Below, one piece after another: positions 1 through 8,135 of a DNA stretch of 27,054 nt (the stretch's first letter is position 1; every line of letters begins with the position of its first letter). The stretch comes from Syntrophaceae bacterium UBA1163. Lineage in GTDB: Bacteria; Desulfobacterota; BSN033; UBA1163. A program made the position numbers and the translations under genes. The DNA is taken from NCBI GenBank assembly GCA_002311635.1, contig DBZJ01000089.1, positions 3,846 through 30,899 of the forward strand, read 5' to 3'. The notes beneath the pieces are model-generated. The model searched no databases, was not told where the DNA came from, and saw only the letters and a list, made by a program, of their open reading frames with translations.

Positions 1-2
1 CC

Positions 3-641
3 AGGTGCCGTACTCTCGCCTTCAACGTACTAAAGGACGACTTCGGCCATGGGAAAAATCACTCTGAAAGGGTGGCCTTGGAAGCCGGGACCTTGGCCTA
101 CATCGAAGGGGAAAAACTTTCCATGGAGGAATCTTTAAGGCGCGAGGCCTGCCTCCTGGCCCAGATTGCCGGCCTCCTGCACGATCTGAGGCGTCATGAA
201 AAAGATCATGCCAAGGCGAGCGCCTCTGCGGCCCTGGCGATGTTACAGGAAATCGCCATCTTCCCTGAAAAAGAAGAATGTATCGTTCAGGCCATTGCCA
301 ACCACGAAGCCTTCGTCGAACCGAAGAAAGTATCTTCGCCTATAGGACAGATGGTCAGCGATGCCCTCTACGATGCCGACAAATTCCGCTGGGGTCCGGA
401 CAATTTTACCCATACCCTCTGGCAGATGCTCCGCTCCTCAAGGGCGAGCATCGTTCCGCTGATTCACAGGTTTCCGAAGGGGATGGAGGGAATCTCCAGG
501 ATCAAGGAAACCTTCCGCACCGAGACGGGAAAGCGGTATGGACCCGAATTCATTGAGATCGGGCTTATGATTGGGAAGAAAATCTATCAATTTCTTGAAG
601 AGCGGTTCGCTGAGGAGCTACAACAGGAAGAGAAGAGATAG
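3..641 (+). CDS. HD-domain phosphohydrolase-like protein (5' end outside window)
   Basis: The reading frame is open from the first bases of the window, so the start lies upstream and about 212 residues are visible. An HD-superfamily metal site can be seen: His at about residue 20 in NHSERV, the HD pair at about 60-61 in GLLHDLRRHEKDH, then ANHE and the downstream Asp in LYDADKFRW. Family members are divalent-metal phosphohydrolases acting on nucleotides or similar phosphoesters, and the substrate here cannot be read from sequence. A GTG at 72 could be mistaken for the start, but it would remove the first conserved His. The gene is followed after 34 nt by thiE on the same strand, so co-transcription with the thiamine genes is likely. 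No direct thiamine role is shown. The HD assignment is firm. Confidence 0.85.
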   Translation, partial: RCRTLAFNVLKDDFGHGKNHSERVALEAGTLAYIEGEKLSMEESLRREACLLAQIAGLLHDLRRHEKDHAKASASAALAMLQEIAIFPEKEECIVQAIANHEAFVEPKKVSSPIGQMVSDALYDADKFRWGPDNFTHTLWQMLRSSRASIVPLIHRFPKGMEGISRIKETFRTETGKRYGPEFIEIGLMIGKKIYQFLEERFAEELQQEEKR

Positions 642-670
642 GGAGATAAGGAGATGGGGAGATGAGGAGA
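641..670 (+). repeat. Purine-rich GGGAGAT-type intergenic repeat, copy 1
   Basis: Repeats of GGGAGATAAGGAGATGGGG type fill the gap between the HD gene and thiE. Related tracts occur at 5015-5037 and, on the opposite strand, at 6549-6574. The end of the tract also supplies the Shine-Dalgarno-like GAGGAG for thiE. Confidence 0.55.
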
Positions 671-675
671 AAAAA

Positions 676-1311
676 GTGAAGAAGATTGGGAGATTCCACG
701 TGCTGACGGATGCCTGCCTTCAGACCCGATTCTCCCATCTGGAGCTTGCCGAGCTTGCCATTGCCGGCGGAGCGGATACGATCCAGTTTCGTGAGAAGGG
801 CGGGGAGACGAGGCAGCTGATCCGTATCGCCGAACAGTTGCAGGCCCTATGCAAAAAAGCTGGCGTGACCTTTATCGTGAACGATCGCGTGGATGTGGCC
901 ATTGCTTCCCGTGCGGCCGGTGCTCATCTGGGACAGAATGATTTTCCCATTCCCCTCGCCCGAAAACTTCTGGGGGAGGAAGCGATCATCGGCGGATCCG
1001 CAGGTAACCTGGAAGAGGCTCGAAAGTGTTTTTTGGAAGGCGCGGACTATATCGGTTTCGGCCCTGTCTACTTCACCGCCTCGAAGGAAGACGCGGGCCC
1101 AGCAGGTGGGCTTGACCTCCTGAAACAGGTCGTGAAGGAAATCCCATTGCCCGTCATTGCCATCGGCGGCCTTACAAAGGACAACACTTTTCCGGTTCTC
1201 CAAACAGGAGTTCACGGCATTGCCGTGATCTCTGCCGTTTGTTGTCAGAACGACCCCACGGAGGCGGCTAAATGCCTTCGACGTTTGCTGGAGGTTGAGC
1301 GACATGCCTGA
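676..1311 (+). CDS. thiE: Thiamine-phosphate synthase ThiE
   Basis: ThiE joins HMP diphosphate to thiazole phosphate to give thiamine phosphate in the cytoplasm. About 211 residues form one TIM barrel, the usual ThiE length. Family motifs appear in order: TIQFREKGG near the N-terminus, FIVNDRVDVA, GAHLGQNDFP (phosphate and pyrophosphate region), ADYIGFGPVYFTASK and VIAIGGL near the C-terminus. I place the start at the GTG at 676, which follows GAGGAG and gives the expected N-terminus VKKIGRFHVLTD. The frame stays open upstream to 571, but that extension is low-complexity and overlaps the HD gene. The stop overlaps the start of thiL by 8 nt, which points to translational coupling. No TPP riboswitch is visible just upstream, so any control sits further upstream, outside the window. 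Confidence 0.93.
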   Translation: MKKIGRFHVLTDACLQTRFSHLELAELAIAGGADTIQFREKGGETRQLIRIAEQLQALCKKAGVTFIVNDRVDVAIASRAAGAHLGQNDFPIPLARKLLGEEAIIGGSAGNLEEARKCFLEGADYIGFGPVYFTASKEDAGPAGGLDLLKQVVKEIPLPVIAIGGLTKDNTFPVLQTGVHGIAVISAVCCQNDPTEAAKCLRRLLEVERHA

Positions 1312-2353
1312 GACCGTGGGCGATATCGGCGAGTTCGGACTCATTCGGAGGATCAGCAGTCTCCTGAATAAGGAAGGCGTTCGTTCTGAAAGGGTTTCCC
1401 TTGGAATCGGCGACGATACGGCCTCCTTTCTTCCGCGACCCGGGTATGAAGTTTTGGTCACGTGCGACTGCATGGTGGAAGGCCGTCACTATTTGCCGGG
1501 AAGGATTCGCCCGTATGATTTGGGCCGCCGCGCGATGACGCTGAACATCAGCGACATCGGGGCCATGGGAGGAAGACCCCTGTATGCCCTTGTCTCACTC
1601 GGATTGAAGCCGGAGATCCTTGTTCGAGATGTGGAAGAGATGTATCGCGGGTTTCTTGCGGAGCTGAACCCTTTTGGTGCATCCGTCATCGGAGGCAACC
1701 TCACCACATCGGGCAACGGGATGTTCATCGATATCACGCTGGTTGGAGAAGTGGAGCAGGGAAAGGCGGTGCGACGTTCCGGGGCAGGGCCGGGAGATGT
1801 CATCCTGGTTACCGGATATCCGGGCCAGGCGGCTGCCGGGCTGCAACTCTTGCTCCGTACAGCGGATGACTCGAAAATATTGGAGCATCCCTTAGTCAAA
1901 ATTTATAATACCCCTTCCCACAGGGCTTTGCTTGGAGAAGCGATTGCCAAAGCAGGCTGCGCGACAGCCATGATCGATACCAGCGACGGATTCCTTGGCG
2001 ATCTGGGACATATCTGCGAGGAGAGCGTAGTGGGAGCCGAATTGTTCAAGGAGAAATTGCCTGTGAGTGAAGCGTTGCGCGAGGCCGCTTTCACGCTTCA
2101 GCGGGACCCGTATGACTTCCTCCTGGGCGACAGTGACGATTACGAATTGGTGATGACGTGCCGGCCGCAGGATGTGACCCTGCTCCGGTCCGTTGCTGTC
2201 CGCTGCTGTCCTGTCCCGTTGACAGAGGTAGGGAGAATCACGGACAGAGCCCTTGAGATCACCTTATTGCTCCCCGGGGGCGAGAGACGTCCGGTCAAGC
2301 CCTCGGGCTGGGATCATTTCCGACTTTCGAAGAATTCCGGATCCGGAGTTTGA
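1304..2353 (+). CDS. thiL: Thiamine-monophosphate kinase ThiL
   Basis: ThiL phosphorylates thiamine monophosphate to thiamine diphosphate (TPP), the active cofactor. About 349 residues of PurM/AIR-synthase-like fold match the family length. Diagnostic stretches are GDIGEFGLIRRI at the N-terminus, the Mg-ATP motif GIGDDTASFLP, DCMVEGRHYL, RRAMTLNISDIGAMGGRP and the C-terminal LLGDSDDYELVMTC. The ATG at 1304 sits 9 nt after GGAGG (1290-1294), while a TTG at 1295 in frame is a weaker alternative. It overlaps thiE by 8 nt and thiM follows 6 nt later, so the three genes form one operon. Confidence 0.94.
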   Translation: MPETVGDIGEFGLIRRISSLLNKEGVRSERVSLGIGDDTASFLPRPGYEVLVTCDCMVEGRHYLPGRIRPYDLGRRAMTLNISDIGAMGGRPLYALVSLGLKPEILVRDVEEMYRGFLAELNPFGASVIGGNLTTSGNGMFIDITLVGEVEQGKAVRRSGAGPGDVILVTGYPGQAAAGLQLLLRTADDSKILEHPLVKIYNTPSHRALLGEAIAKAGCATAMIDTSDGFLGDLGHICEESVVGAELFKEKLPVSEALREAAFTLQRDPYDFLLGDSDDYELVMTCRPQDVTLLRSVAVRCCPVPLTEVGRITDRALEITLLLPGGERRPVKPSGWDHFRLSKNSGSGV

Positions 2354-2359
2354 ATAAAA

Positions 2360-3193
2360 ATGGGAAGAAAAAAGACGATGTTCGACCAAGACATGGCCCG
2401 AAAAGCCGCGGAGAACCTGAGGCGTGTTCGTGAAAAGAGACCTCTCGTTCACAGTATTACGAATTATGTCGTCATGAACTTTACCGCCAATGTCCTTCTT
2501 GCATGCGGGGCCTCTCCGGTCATGGCCCATGCAGCCGAGGAAGTGGAGGAGATGGTCTCTTTGGCAGGGTCTTTGGTGCTTAATATCGGCACCTTGACCC
2601 CTGCCTGGGTCGAGGCGATGCGAAAGGCGGGGGAAAAAGCGAATGCGCTCCATGTCCCGGTGATTCTCGATCCCGTGGGCGCGGGGGCCACCCGACTGCG
2701 GACGGATTCCGCCAGGCAACTGATCGAAGAGGTTTCGATCCAGGTTATTCGAGGGAATGCTTCTGAGATTCTTTCTCTCGCCGGAGAAAAATCGGGCTCC
2801 CGCACAAAAGGGGTGGATTCCGTCCACACCGTAGATCAGGCCGCGGAAACGGTCATCGGACTTGCTAAAGAGCTCGGGACAACCCTTGCTGTTACCGGGG
2901 CAGCGGATTTGATCACGGACGGTGAGCGGGTCTGCCGTGTGATGAACGGCCATGAGATGATGCGTTCTGTCACGGGAACAGGCTGTGCCGCCACCGTGAT
3001 CATAGGCGCCTTTCTTGCGGTTTGTTCTGATCCTTTGGAAGCAGCCGCAACGGGTCTCTCCTATTTTGGCTTCGCAGGAGAAAAGGCGGCTGCCAAGGCT
3101 TCCGGTCCGGGAAGTTTCCAGGTGGCACTGCTCGACGTCCTCCACGGGATGAAGGAAGAAGAACTGAGGTCAAGGGCCAAGATACAGGTTTGA
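2360..3193 (+). CDS. thiM: Hydroxyethylthiazole kinase ThiM
   Basis: ThiM phosphorylates salvaged 4-methyl-5-(2-hydroxyethyl)thiazole, giving the thiazole phosphate used by ThiE. About 277 residues of ribokinase-like fold include the markers LVHSITNYVVMNFTANVLLA, GASPVMAHA, VILDPVGAGATRLRT, VIRGNASEI and the catalytic-site signature VTGTGCAATVIIGAF. Either the ATG at 2360 or the ATG at 2378 could be the start. The second has a GGGAAG tract 10 nt upstream and removes a non-conserved MGRKKT extension. The gene follows thiL by 6 nt. With thiE and thiL it forms a salvage-plus-condensation module. An HMP kinase gene (thiD) is not in the window. Confidence 0.94.
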   Translation: MGRKKTMFDQDMARKAAENLRRVREKRPLVHSITNYVVMNFTANVLLACGASPVMAHAAEEVEEMVSLAGSLVLNIGTLTPAWVEAMRKAGEKANALHVPVILDPVGAGATRLRTDSARQLIEEVSIQVIRGNASEILSLAGEKSGSRTKGVDSVHTVDQAAETVIGLAKELGTTLAVTGAADLITDGERVCRVMNGHEMMRSVTGTGCAATVIIGAFLAVCSDPLEAAATGLSYFGFAGEKAAAKASGPGSFQVALLDVLHGMKEEELRSRAKIQV

Positions 3194-3243
3194 CCCGTCC
3201 TTGCGAGTCCTTTCATTTTTCAACAGGATTGAGGAGGTTTGAG

Positions 3244-3603
3244 ATGAGAGTCGTCAAAATCAGTGAGGTGAAGAAAGAACCATTCAAACATCCGCTTTTT
3301 ACAGGTCCGGATGTAACGAGACAGGTTCTTTTACCTGACAGTAAAGAGTTCGAGGTCAATGTCGTAAATTTCGGGAAGGGGGTTCGTAACAAGTTTCATG
3401 CCCACGACAGCGAACAAATCCTGGTGGTCACTTCCGGAAAAGGGATGATTGCCACGGAGGCGGAGGAAAAGGTGATTGGCGCAGGAGATGTTGTTATTAT
3501 TCCTGCGGGCGAGAAACACTGGCACGGTGCGACCAAAGACTCGGAGTTCTCGCATATTTATGTGACCCGCTTGGGAAGTAAAGTGACCCAATTGGAGAAA
3601 TAG
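3244..3603 (+). CDS. Small single-domain cupin protein
   Basis: This 119-residue protein is a cupin_2 type beta-barrel. The two metal-binding motifs are visible: G-x5-HxH-x3-E-x6-G in FHAHDSEQILVVTSGKG and PAGEKHWHG with its His. Such proteins bind a metal ion and may act as small enzymes or sensors; the substrate cannot be told from sequence. The ATG at 3244 follows AGGAGG (3232-3237) at 6 nt spacing, much better than the upstream TTG at 3190. It lies 50 nt after thiM on the same strand and may be the last gene of that operon, but no thiamine link is established. Confidence 0.85.
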   Translation: MRVVKISEVKKEPFKHPLFTGPDVTRQVLLPDSKEFEVNVVNFGKGVRNKFHAHDSEQILVVTSGKGMIATEAEEKVIGAGDVVIIPAGEKHWHGATKDSEFSHIYVTRLGSKVTQLEK

Positions 3604-3671
3604 AACCCGGGATCGTCCGTTAAAATACGGGCGGGGAAATGAAGACATAGGGTGACATTGCAGGTCGATCC

Positions 3672-4043
3672 ATGAAAGATAGGCGGAAGGAAGAAAGATA
3701 TGTGATGCCCGAAATATACAAGAAGTATATCCTATTCAAAATCAAGAAAGTCTCCGGTGATCCGGTCGATGCCGAGCTCTTTAATTTCAGCTCCAGGGGG
3801 ATCAGCATAAAAAGTCGAAACCGATTTACGGTCGGCTCCCCCATTGAGTGCTTGATCTCGGCGCCCAAATCGCTTACAAAGGAAATTCCGTTTACCGGAA
3901 AGATTAAATATTGCATCGAAGACGAGCCCGGGGGAGATTACCTCATCGGGGCAGAGATTATTCGAACGAGTGACAAGGTATGGTTTGAGCTCTTCTTAAA
4001 TGTTCATGATTTCATAAAACGAAGAGTCGGGGATATCTTTTAG
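3672..4043 (+). CDS. PilZ-domain-like protein
   Basis: This 123-residue protein starts with the RxxxR-type element DRRKEERYV, followed by a beta-rich domain with NFSSRGISI, a variant of the (D/N)xSxxG motif. Together these are the two c-di-GMP-contacting motifs of PilZ domains. The first position of the second motif is Asn rather than Asp, which is tolerated in many PilZ proteins. No other domain is present, so it would be a stand-alone adaptor or effector. No good Shine-Dalgarno sequence precedes the ATG. It stands alone between the cupin and the MaoC-like gene. A second single-domain PilZ gene lies at 8347. Binding of c-di-GMP is inference. Confidence 0.75.
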   Translation: MKDRRKEERYVMPEIYKKYILFKIKKVSGDPVDAELFNFSSRGISIKSRNRFTVGSPIECLISAPKSLTKEIPFTGKIKYCIEDEPGGDYLIGAEIIRTSDKVWFELFLNVHDFIKRRVGDIF

Positions 4044-4169
4044 ACACCTCCTGAAACCAGCTGCATTTGCTCGCCGCTTTGCTCATCTCCATCCCGTCCG
4101 TTAAACGTTGATATCCCCGTTCCCATGAGTTGGATTTTGTAAGCAAGGGTCATGAGAAAGGAGGAAGAC

Positions 4170-5009
4170 ATGATTGATCTTAGCGTGGTGGGTAGGAAGT
4201 ACGGGCCGCTTTCATTCGGGTATACATGGAAGGACGCGGTTCTCTATGCCCTGGGGATCGGCGCCCAGGCAGAAGAACTTCCGTTTATCTATGAAAACGT
4301 GAAAGGCGGACTGAAGGTCTTTCCCAGCTTCAGCATTGTCATGGGAAGTCCTCTGTGGAAGGAGCTCTTCAAAGATATGAAGCATCTGGACTTGTCCAGG
4401 TTCATTCACGGAGAGCAGGGAATAAAGCTCTATCGTCCGATTCCACCAGAAGGAAAGACGCTCGTCGAAGGAGGGATCACTAATATCTATGACAAGGGCA
4501 AGGGGGCGGTGTTCGTCTGGCGGATGAAGGTTATGGCAGAAACGGGTGACCTTCTGGCCGAAACCGAGAGCGGGATTTTCTACGTGGGCGAAGGAGGGTT
4601 CGGCGGAGACCCCGGTCCCAAGGCCGAAGCGCTTGAGCCTCCGAAGGGAGTGAAGCCGGATTTCACGGTTTCCTATTTTATTCCCGGAAACCAGGCAGCC
4701 CTCTATCGCCTCTGCGGTGACACCAACCCTTTGCACCTGGATCCCGATTTCGCCAAGAGGGGTGGTTTTTCTCGGCCCATCCTTCACGGTCTTTGCACTT
4801 ACGGCCACGCCGTGAGAGCTATTTTGTACAGCACGTGCAACGGTGATGTGGAGCGATTTAAAGAGTTCAGGGCCCGTCTTTCAGGAGTGGTTTATCCCGG
4901 GGACACCCTCGTAATAGAGGGATGGAAGGATAAGGGGGGACGCTACTTCATCCAGTGCCGAACGGACCGAGGGATTGTCCTCAGCCACGCCTACGCCAGG
5001 GTAGAGTGA
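4170..5009 (+). CDS. MaoC-like double-hotdog enoyl-CoA hydratase
   Basis: About 279 residues form two hotdog halves, as in (R)-specific 2-enoyl-CoA hydratases (hydratase 2, MaoC-like). The C-terminal half carries the hydratase 2 motif: YRLCGDTNPLHLDPDFA, with the catalytic Asp and His, then GGFSRPILHGLCTYG. The N-terminal half (YALGIGA, FPSFSIVMG, LVEGGITNIYDKGKG) is the degenerate acyl-binding copy. It would hydrate trans-2-enoyl-CoA in beta-oxidation or a related acyl-CoA pathway. The ATG at 4170 is preceded by AAAGGAGG (4157-4164), so I prefer it to the ATG at 4152. The gene is monocistronic here; the CoA-transferase genes at the other end of the window suggest a lineage active in acyl-CoA metabolism. 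Confidence 0.88.
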   Translation: MIDLSVVGRKYGPLSFGYTWKDAVLYALGIGAQAEELPFIYENVKGGLKVFPSFSIVMGSPLWKELFKDMKHLDLSRFIHGEQGIKLYRPIPPEGKTLVEGGITNIYDKGKGAVFVWRMKVMAETGDLLAETESGIFYVGEGGFGGDPGPKAEALEPPKGVKPDFTVSYFIPGNQAALYRLCGDTNPLHLDPDFAKRGGFSRPILHGLCTYGHAVRAILYSTCNGDVERFKEFRARLSGVVYPGDTLVIEGWKDKGGRYFIQCRTDRGIVLSHAYARVE

Positions 5010-5014
5010 GAAAT

Positions 5015-5037
5015 GATGGGGAGACGGGGAGATGCGG
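5015..5037 (+). repeat. Purine-rich GGGGAGAC-type intergenic repeat, copy 2
   Basis: The tract GATGGGGAGACGGGGAGATG directly follows the MaoC-like stop codon. It shares GGGGAGATG with the tract at 641-670 and resembles the reverse complement of 6549-6574. Confidence 0.5.
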
Positions 5038-5183
5038 TGTTGAGAGGGTAGTTATGCATAAGGCAGGAAGGCGAGGAGATAGGGTATAATTAGGGGGTAA
5101 GAACAAAGTCTTTCCGGGTAAAAGATGAAGTGCTTTGGCAGCCCGAAGTGAGGCCGGCCCCGGAGAGCATTCGGATCAAGGCA

Positions 5184-6467
5184 ATGAGAGTCCTTCTTAT
5201 TTCTGCCAACACGGAAAAAATAAATATGCCCGTCTTGCCCCTTGGCCTGGCGTGCGTGGCCGCTGCGACACAAAGGGCAGGCCATGACGTGGCCATGGTG
5301 GATTTGATGGCCGAAAAGGACACAACGCTCGTTCTCAAAGAGGCGATCGATGGATTTCGGCCGGGTCTGATCGGAATATCGGTGAGAAACATCGATGATC
5401 AGAATATGGAGCGTCCCAGATTCTTATTGGATCCGGTGAAAGAAATCGTGGCACGCTGTCGAAGCCTTTCAAAGGCAGCGATTGTTTTGGGGGGAGCAGG
5501 ATACAGCCTGTTTCCAGAAAGCGCCCTGTCGTTCCTGGACGCGGATATGGGGATTCAAGGCGAAGGAGAAGAGGCTTTTCCGGAGGTGATCGCGCGGATA
5601 GAGCAAGGTGCCAGCCTGCCGGGATTGCCCGGCCTTTACCTGCCCGGTCACGGTCTTCCTTGTGAAAGAATCTTCGCAAAAAGCCTGGACAGACTGCTTC
5701 TTCCCAATCCGGACCTCTGGTCAACACCCTCCCGGAAAGAAGATCTCTGGATGCCGGTTCAGACGAGACGCGGATGTCCTTTGAGCTGCAGCTATTGCAG
5801 CACAGGGATTATCGAAGGTCGGGCTTTGCGGAGACATTCTCCCGAGAGGGTTGTCGAGTGGATCGCCCGGTGGCGAAGGGCGGGAGTTCGCCATTTCTAT
5901 TTCGTCGATAATACCTTCAATCTCCCGGCTTCCTATGCCAGGGAGATCTGCCGTAAACTAATCGATCAAGACCTGGACATCGCATGGTGGAGCATCCTTT
6001 ACCCGATGCATGCGGACAAAGAACTGGTCGAGCTGATGGCGAGGGCCGGTTGCGACCAGGTGAGTGCGGGGTTTGAAAGTGGTTCTGAACGAATCCTGAG
6101 GAACATGAACAAGAGATTTACGCCCGGAGAGGTACGGAGAATTTCTGAGATGTTTTCTGAACACGGAATAAAGCAGATGGGATTCCTGTTGCTCGGAAGT
6201 CCGGGTGAGACAGAGGAATCGGTTGAAGAGAGCCTTGTTTTCGGCGACTCCCTTAAACTGGATAGCTTGAAGATTACGGCGGGAGTCCGGATTTATCCCC
6301 ACACCCCTCTGGCAAGGAAGGCCATCGAGGAGGGCGTGATCGCCCCCGACGATGATCTTCTTTTCCCCCGATTCTACATGGCAAAAGGTCTGGGAGATTG
6401 GCTGCCCGGAATCCTGAGGAGCTGGGCAGCGCTACGACCTCATTGGATGATCCCGGATTATACTTGA
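5184..6467 (+). CDS. B12-binding-domain radical SAM protein
   Basis: About 427 residues. An N-terminal Rossmann-like domain (MRVLLISANTE, MPVLPLGLACVAAATQ, GHDVAMVDL, LGGAGYSLFP, GEGEEAFPEV) is followed by a radical SAM core. Its 4Fe-4S motif CxxxCxxC lies at about residues 198-205 in RRGCPLSCSYC, followed by FVDNTFN and GFLLLGSPGETEESV. This layout is the B12-binding/radical SAM class. The N-terminal domain lacks a clear DxHxxG lower-ligand motif, so cobalamin may bind base-off without a protein His or not at all. The ATG at 5184 gives the canonical N-terminus; a GTG at 5130 is also in frame, and neither has a strong ribosome site. Substrate unknown. It converges on the lipoprotein gene at 6637-7233. 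Confidence 0.88.
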   Translation: MRVLLISANTEKINMPVLPLGLACVAAATQRAGHDVAMVDLMAEKDTTLVLKEAIDGFRPGLIGISVRNIDDQNMERPRFLLDPVKEIVARCRSLSKAAIVLGGAGYSLFPESALSFLDADMGIQGEGEEAFPEVIARIEQGASLPGLPGLYLPGHGLPCERIFAKSLDRLLLPNPDLWSTPSRKEDLWMPVQTRRGCPLSCSYCSTGIIEGRALRRHSPERVVEWIARWRRAGVRHFYFVDNTFNLPASYAREICRKLIDQDLDIAWWSILYPMHADKELVELMARAGCDQVSAGFESGSERILRNMNKRFTPGEVRRISEMFSEHGIKQMGFLLLGSPGETEESVEESLVFGDSLKLDSLKITAGVRIYPHTPLARKAIEEGVIAPDDDLLFPRFYMAKGLGDWLPGILRSWAALRPHWMIPDYT

Positions 6468-6548
6468 AGTATCAGGACTGAGTCACTTTATGATATGCCG
6501 GGATGCCCCCAAGAGAGTTGGAACAACTCGATATATATTTCATTATCG

Positions 6549-6574
6549 CCCCATCCCCCCATCTCCGTGTCTCC
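6549..6574 (-). repeat. Purine-rich repeat, copy 3 (opposite orientation)
   Basis: On the minus strand this reads GGAGACACGGAGATGGGGGG, the same style of tract as at 641-670 and 5015-5037. It lies between two convergent genes. Confidence 0.45.
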
Positions 6575-6636
6575 ATTTTCAGGAGATCTCGTCCGAGGTT
6601 CAAGTCCAGAGGTGGGTTTAGGAACGCGCCTTTTTG

Positions 6637-7233
6637 CTATGCCTTTCTCTTTTTGCCTGTCTTGGCTTTTGCCGGAGCCTTGGCCATTTCCTTGAAGGTA
6701 TTCTTCCATCTGTCCATCATGGTTTTCAGCTCATCCAGCTCAGCTTTGGCTTCGTCAGGGGCCGAGGAGATCTTCTCTTTTACCCTTGCCAGGCCGTCGT
6801 GAATTGCCTTGGCATCCGCCTTCCATACTTGCTTCTTCTCTTTGAGTTTCTTCTCCATTTTTTTTGCAGTGGCGTTTAATTTCTTCCAATCCTCTTCAAC
6901 GCCATTCAGCGCACTCTTCGCCTGATCGACAGCGGCCTTCTTTCCGGCCTCAACGGCAGCCGCCGCTTTTTCAAATGCTGCCTTTGCATCAAGATAGCTC
7001 TGCCTTGCTTCCTTATACTTCTTCTCTTTCATCTGGGAGTCTGCCGTCTCCCACAGCTTCTTGGCAGCTTCCAGATCAGCCGTGGCATATTTCTCTGCGC
7101 CCGCGGAGATGGCATCCTCCATGGCTTTCTTGGCGCTCTCTTTTTCTGTTTCGGGTGGTTTTGAACAACCTGCCCACGACATTGCAAGAGCAAGAACCAC
7201 GCATGCGAGTACCGATAACCTTACCGTTCTCAT
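6637..7233 (-). CDS. Coiled-coil lipoprotein, DUF4398-like
   Basis: A 198-residue protein with an N-terminal lipoprotein signal: positively charged MRTVR, a hydrophobic stretch, then the lipobox SWAGC with the acylated Cys near residue 22. The mature part is almost entirely Ala/Lys/Glu-rich helix (AAKKLWETADSQMKEKKYKEA, KKMEKKLKEKKQ) and resembles DUF4398-type periplasmic helical lipoproteins. The C-terminus is strongly basic (KAKTGKKRKA). A likely role is a membrane-anchored periplasmic structural or scaffolding protein, but none is demonstrated. The ATG at 7233 is preceded on the minus strand by GGAGGAGGG, so I prefer it to an upstream TTG at 7254. Confidence 0.78.
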   Translation of the reverse strand: MRTVRLSVLACVVLALAMSWAGCSKPPETEKESAKKAMEDAISAGAEKYATADLEAAKKLWETADSQMKEKKYKEARQSYLDAKAAFEKAAAAVEAGKKAAVDQAKSALNGVEEDWKKLNATAKKMEKKLKEKKQVWKADAKAIHDGLARVKEKISSAPDEAKAELDELKTMMDRWKNTFKEMAKAPAKAKTGKKRKA

Positions 7234-7351
7234 AAGCCAGTTTCCCTCCTCCAATGGTGTTTGATAAGAGCTTCAAAACTATAAACGAAGTTGTCCCATA
7301 TGGCAATAGAAAGCAGGTCCCGAAACAGCCTACGTTCCGTGCGTTCATCCC

Positions 7352-7987
7352 TTAGGGAAGGAAGCGTTCTGCGAGACGGCGGCTCGTCTCGGCCACCATG
7401 CACCATATGATATCCAAAGGGAGGTGGAACTCGATTGTGGAGTCAAACAAGATACTGATCTTCGGAGGGAATTCTGCATCCCCTTTCCATAGGAGGTAGG
7501 CGAGAGGGACTTTTGGAAATACCTCTAAGGCGAACCCTTTGTCGCCGTAAAGGATTTCGCTCCCCCCCAGCCGCTTACCAGTTTTAAGAAATGCCTCCGG
7601 ATCCTTACCGGAAAGGTTTATCAGTTCCTCAACTCCAAGGCGATGAGGACCCCGAAAGAAGGTAGATCCTCCCTTAAGATCCTTCTCGCTGATCCAGGTG
7701 TGCGTCGGTTTGACGTCTTTAGCCTCCGTCAGATAAACAAGGACTATCAGATAGAAATAAGGACGGAGCGCCTCCTCAACGGGTTTATCATTCCATTCCA
7801 TCCGCAGAATCTTTTTTTCTTTTGGGAGAATGAGGTACCGGAGATTGTAGACGGGCAACAAAAAGCCTTCCCGGGTGGGATAATAGATGGCCTCTGTTCG
7901 GTTGCAAACATCCGTCGGGTGAAGCGTGGAAAGTCTGTCCCAGTGGAAAGGGTCGATCACTGCTCCCTGGTTCATTTCCTCTTGCAC
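7352..7987 (-). CDS. DUF3786-domain protein
   Basis: A 211-residue soluble protein. The C-terminal block YLLWKGDAEFPPKISILFDSTIEFHLPLDIIWCMV, given here only as its recognisable landmarks (LLWKGDAEFPP, ILFDSTIE, HLPLDIIW), is characteristic of DUF3786. That domain is common in anaerobes and is sometimes fused to Fe-S or corrinoid proteins. There is no Fe-S cluster motif in this protein. The GTG at 7987 has AAGAGG about 7 nt upstream on the minus strand; an ATG at 7975 is possible. It is transcribed in the same direction as the lipoprotein gene, 118 nt upstream of it. Function unknown; family call moderately firm. Confidence 0.75.
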   Translation of the reverse strand: MQEEMNQGAVIDPFHWDRLSTLHPTDVCNRTEAIYYPTREGFLLPVYNLRYLILPKEKKILRMEWNDKPVEEALRPYFYLIVLVYLTEAKDVKPTHTWISEKDLKGGSTFFRGPHRLGVEELINLSGKDPEAFLKTGKRLGGSEILYGDKGFALEVFPKVPLAYLLWKGDAEFPPKISILFDSTIEFHLPLDIIWCMVAETSRRLAERFLP

Positions 7988-8080
7988 GATGCGCCTCTTT
8001 TCCTGTTTTAAATAATCATACTTGAACTGGATTTTGTTTTCAACGGATAAGTGCCGCCCGGATTGGATTTAGAAAAGCGT

Positions 8081-8135
8081 CATTGCGAGTGAAACCCTGC
8101 CTGCCCCTGCCTGCCGGTAGGCAGGGAAGCAATCC
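8081..8135. repeat. Palindromic intergenic repeat (REP-like, CATTGCGAG...GCAATCCC)
   Basis: The unit starts with CATTGCGAG and ends with GAAGCAATCCC. Between them is a near-perfect inverted repeat, CCTGCCTGCCGGTAGGCAGG (8109-8125 region). The outer CATTGCGAG/GCAATC half-sites resemble the dispersed palindromic repeats common in many proteobacterial genomes. It lies in the 359-nt gap between the divergent DUF3786 and PilZ genes. Only one copy is seen in the window. Confidence 0.55.

Noticed and set aside
2264..3145. Long minus-strand frame opposite thiM
   Set aside because: A shadow of the clearly coding thiL/thiM genes with no domain of its own.
1..3603. TPP riboswitch in the thiamine operon
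   Set aside because: No CUGAGA/ACCUGA-type core is visible; the operon start is outside the window.
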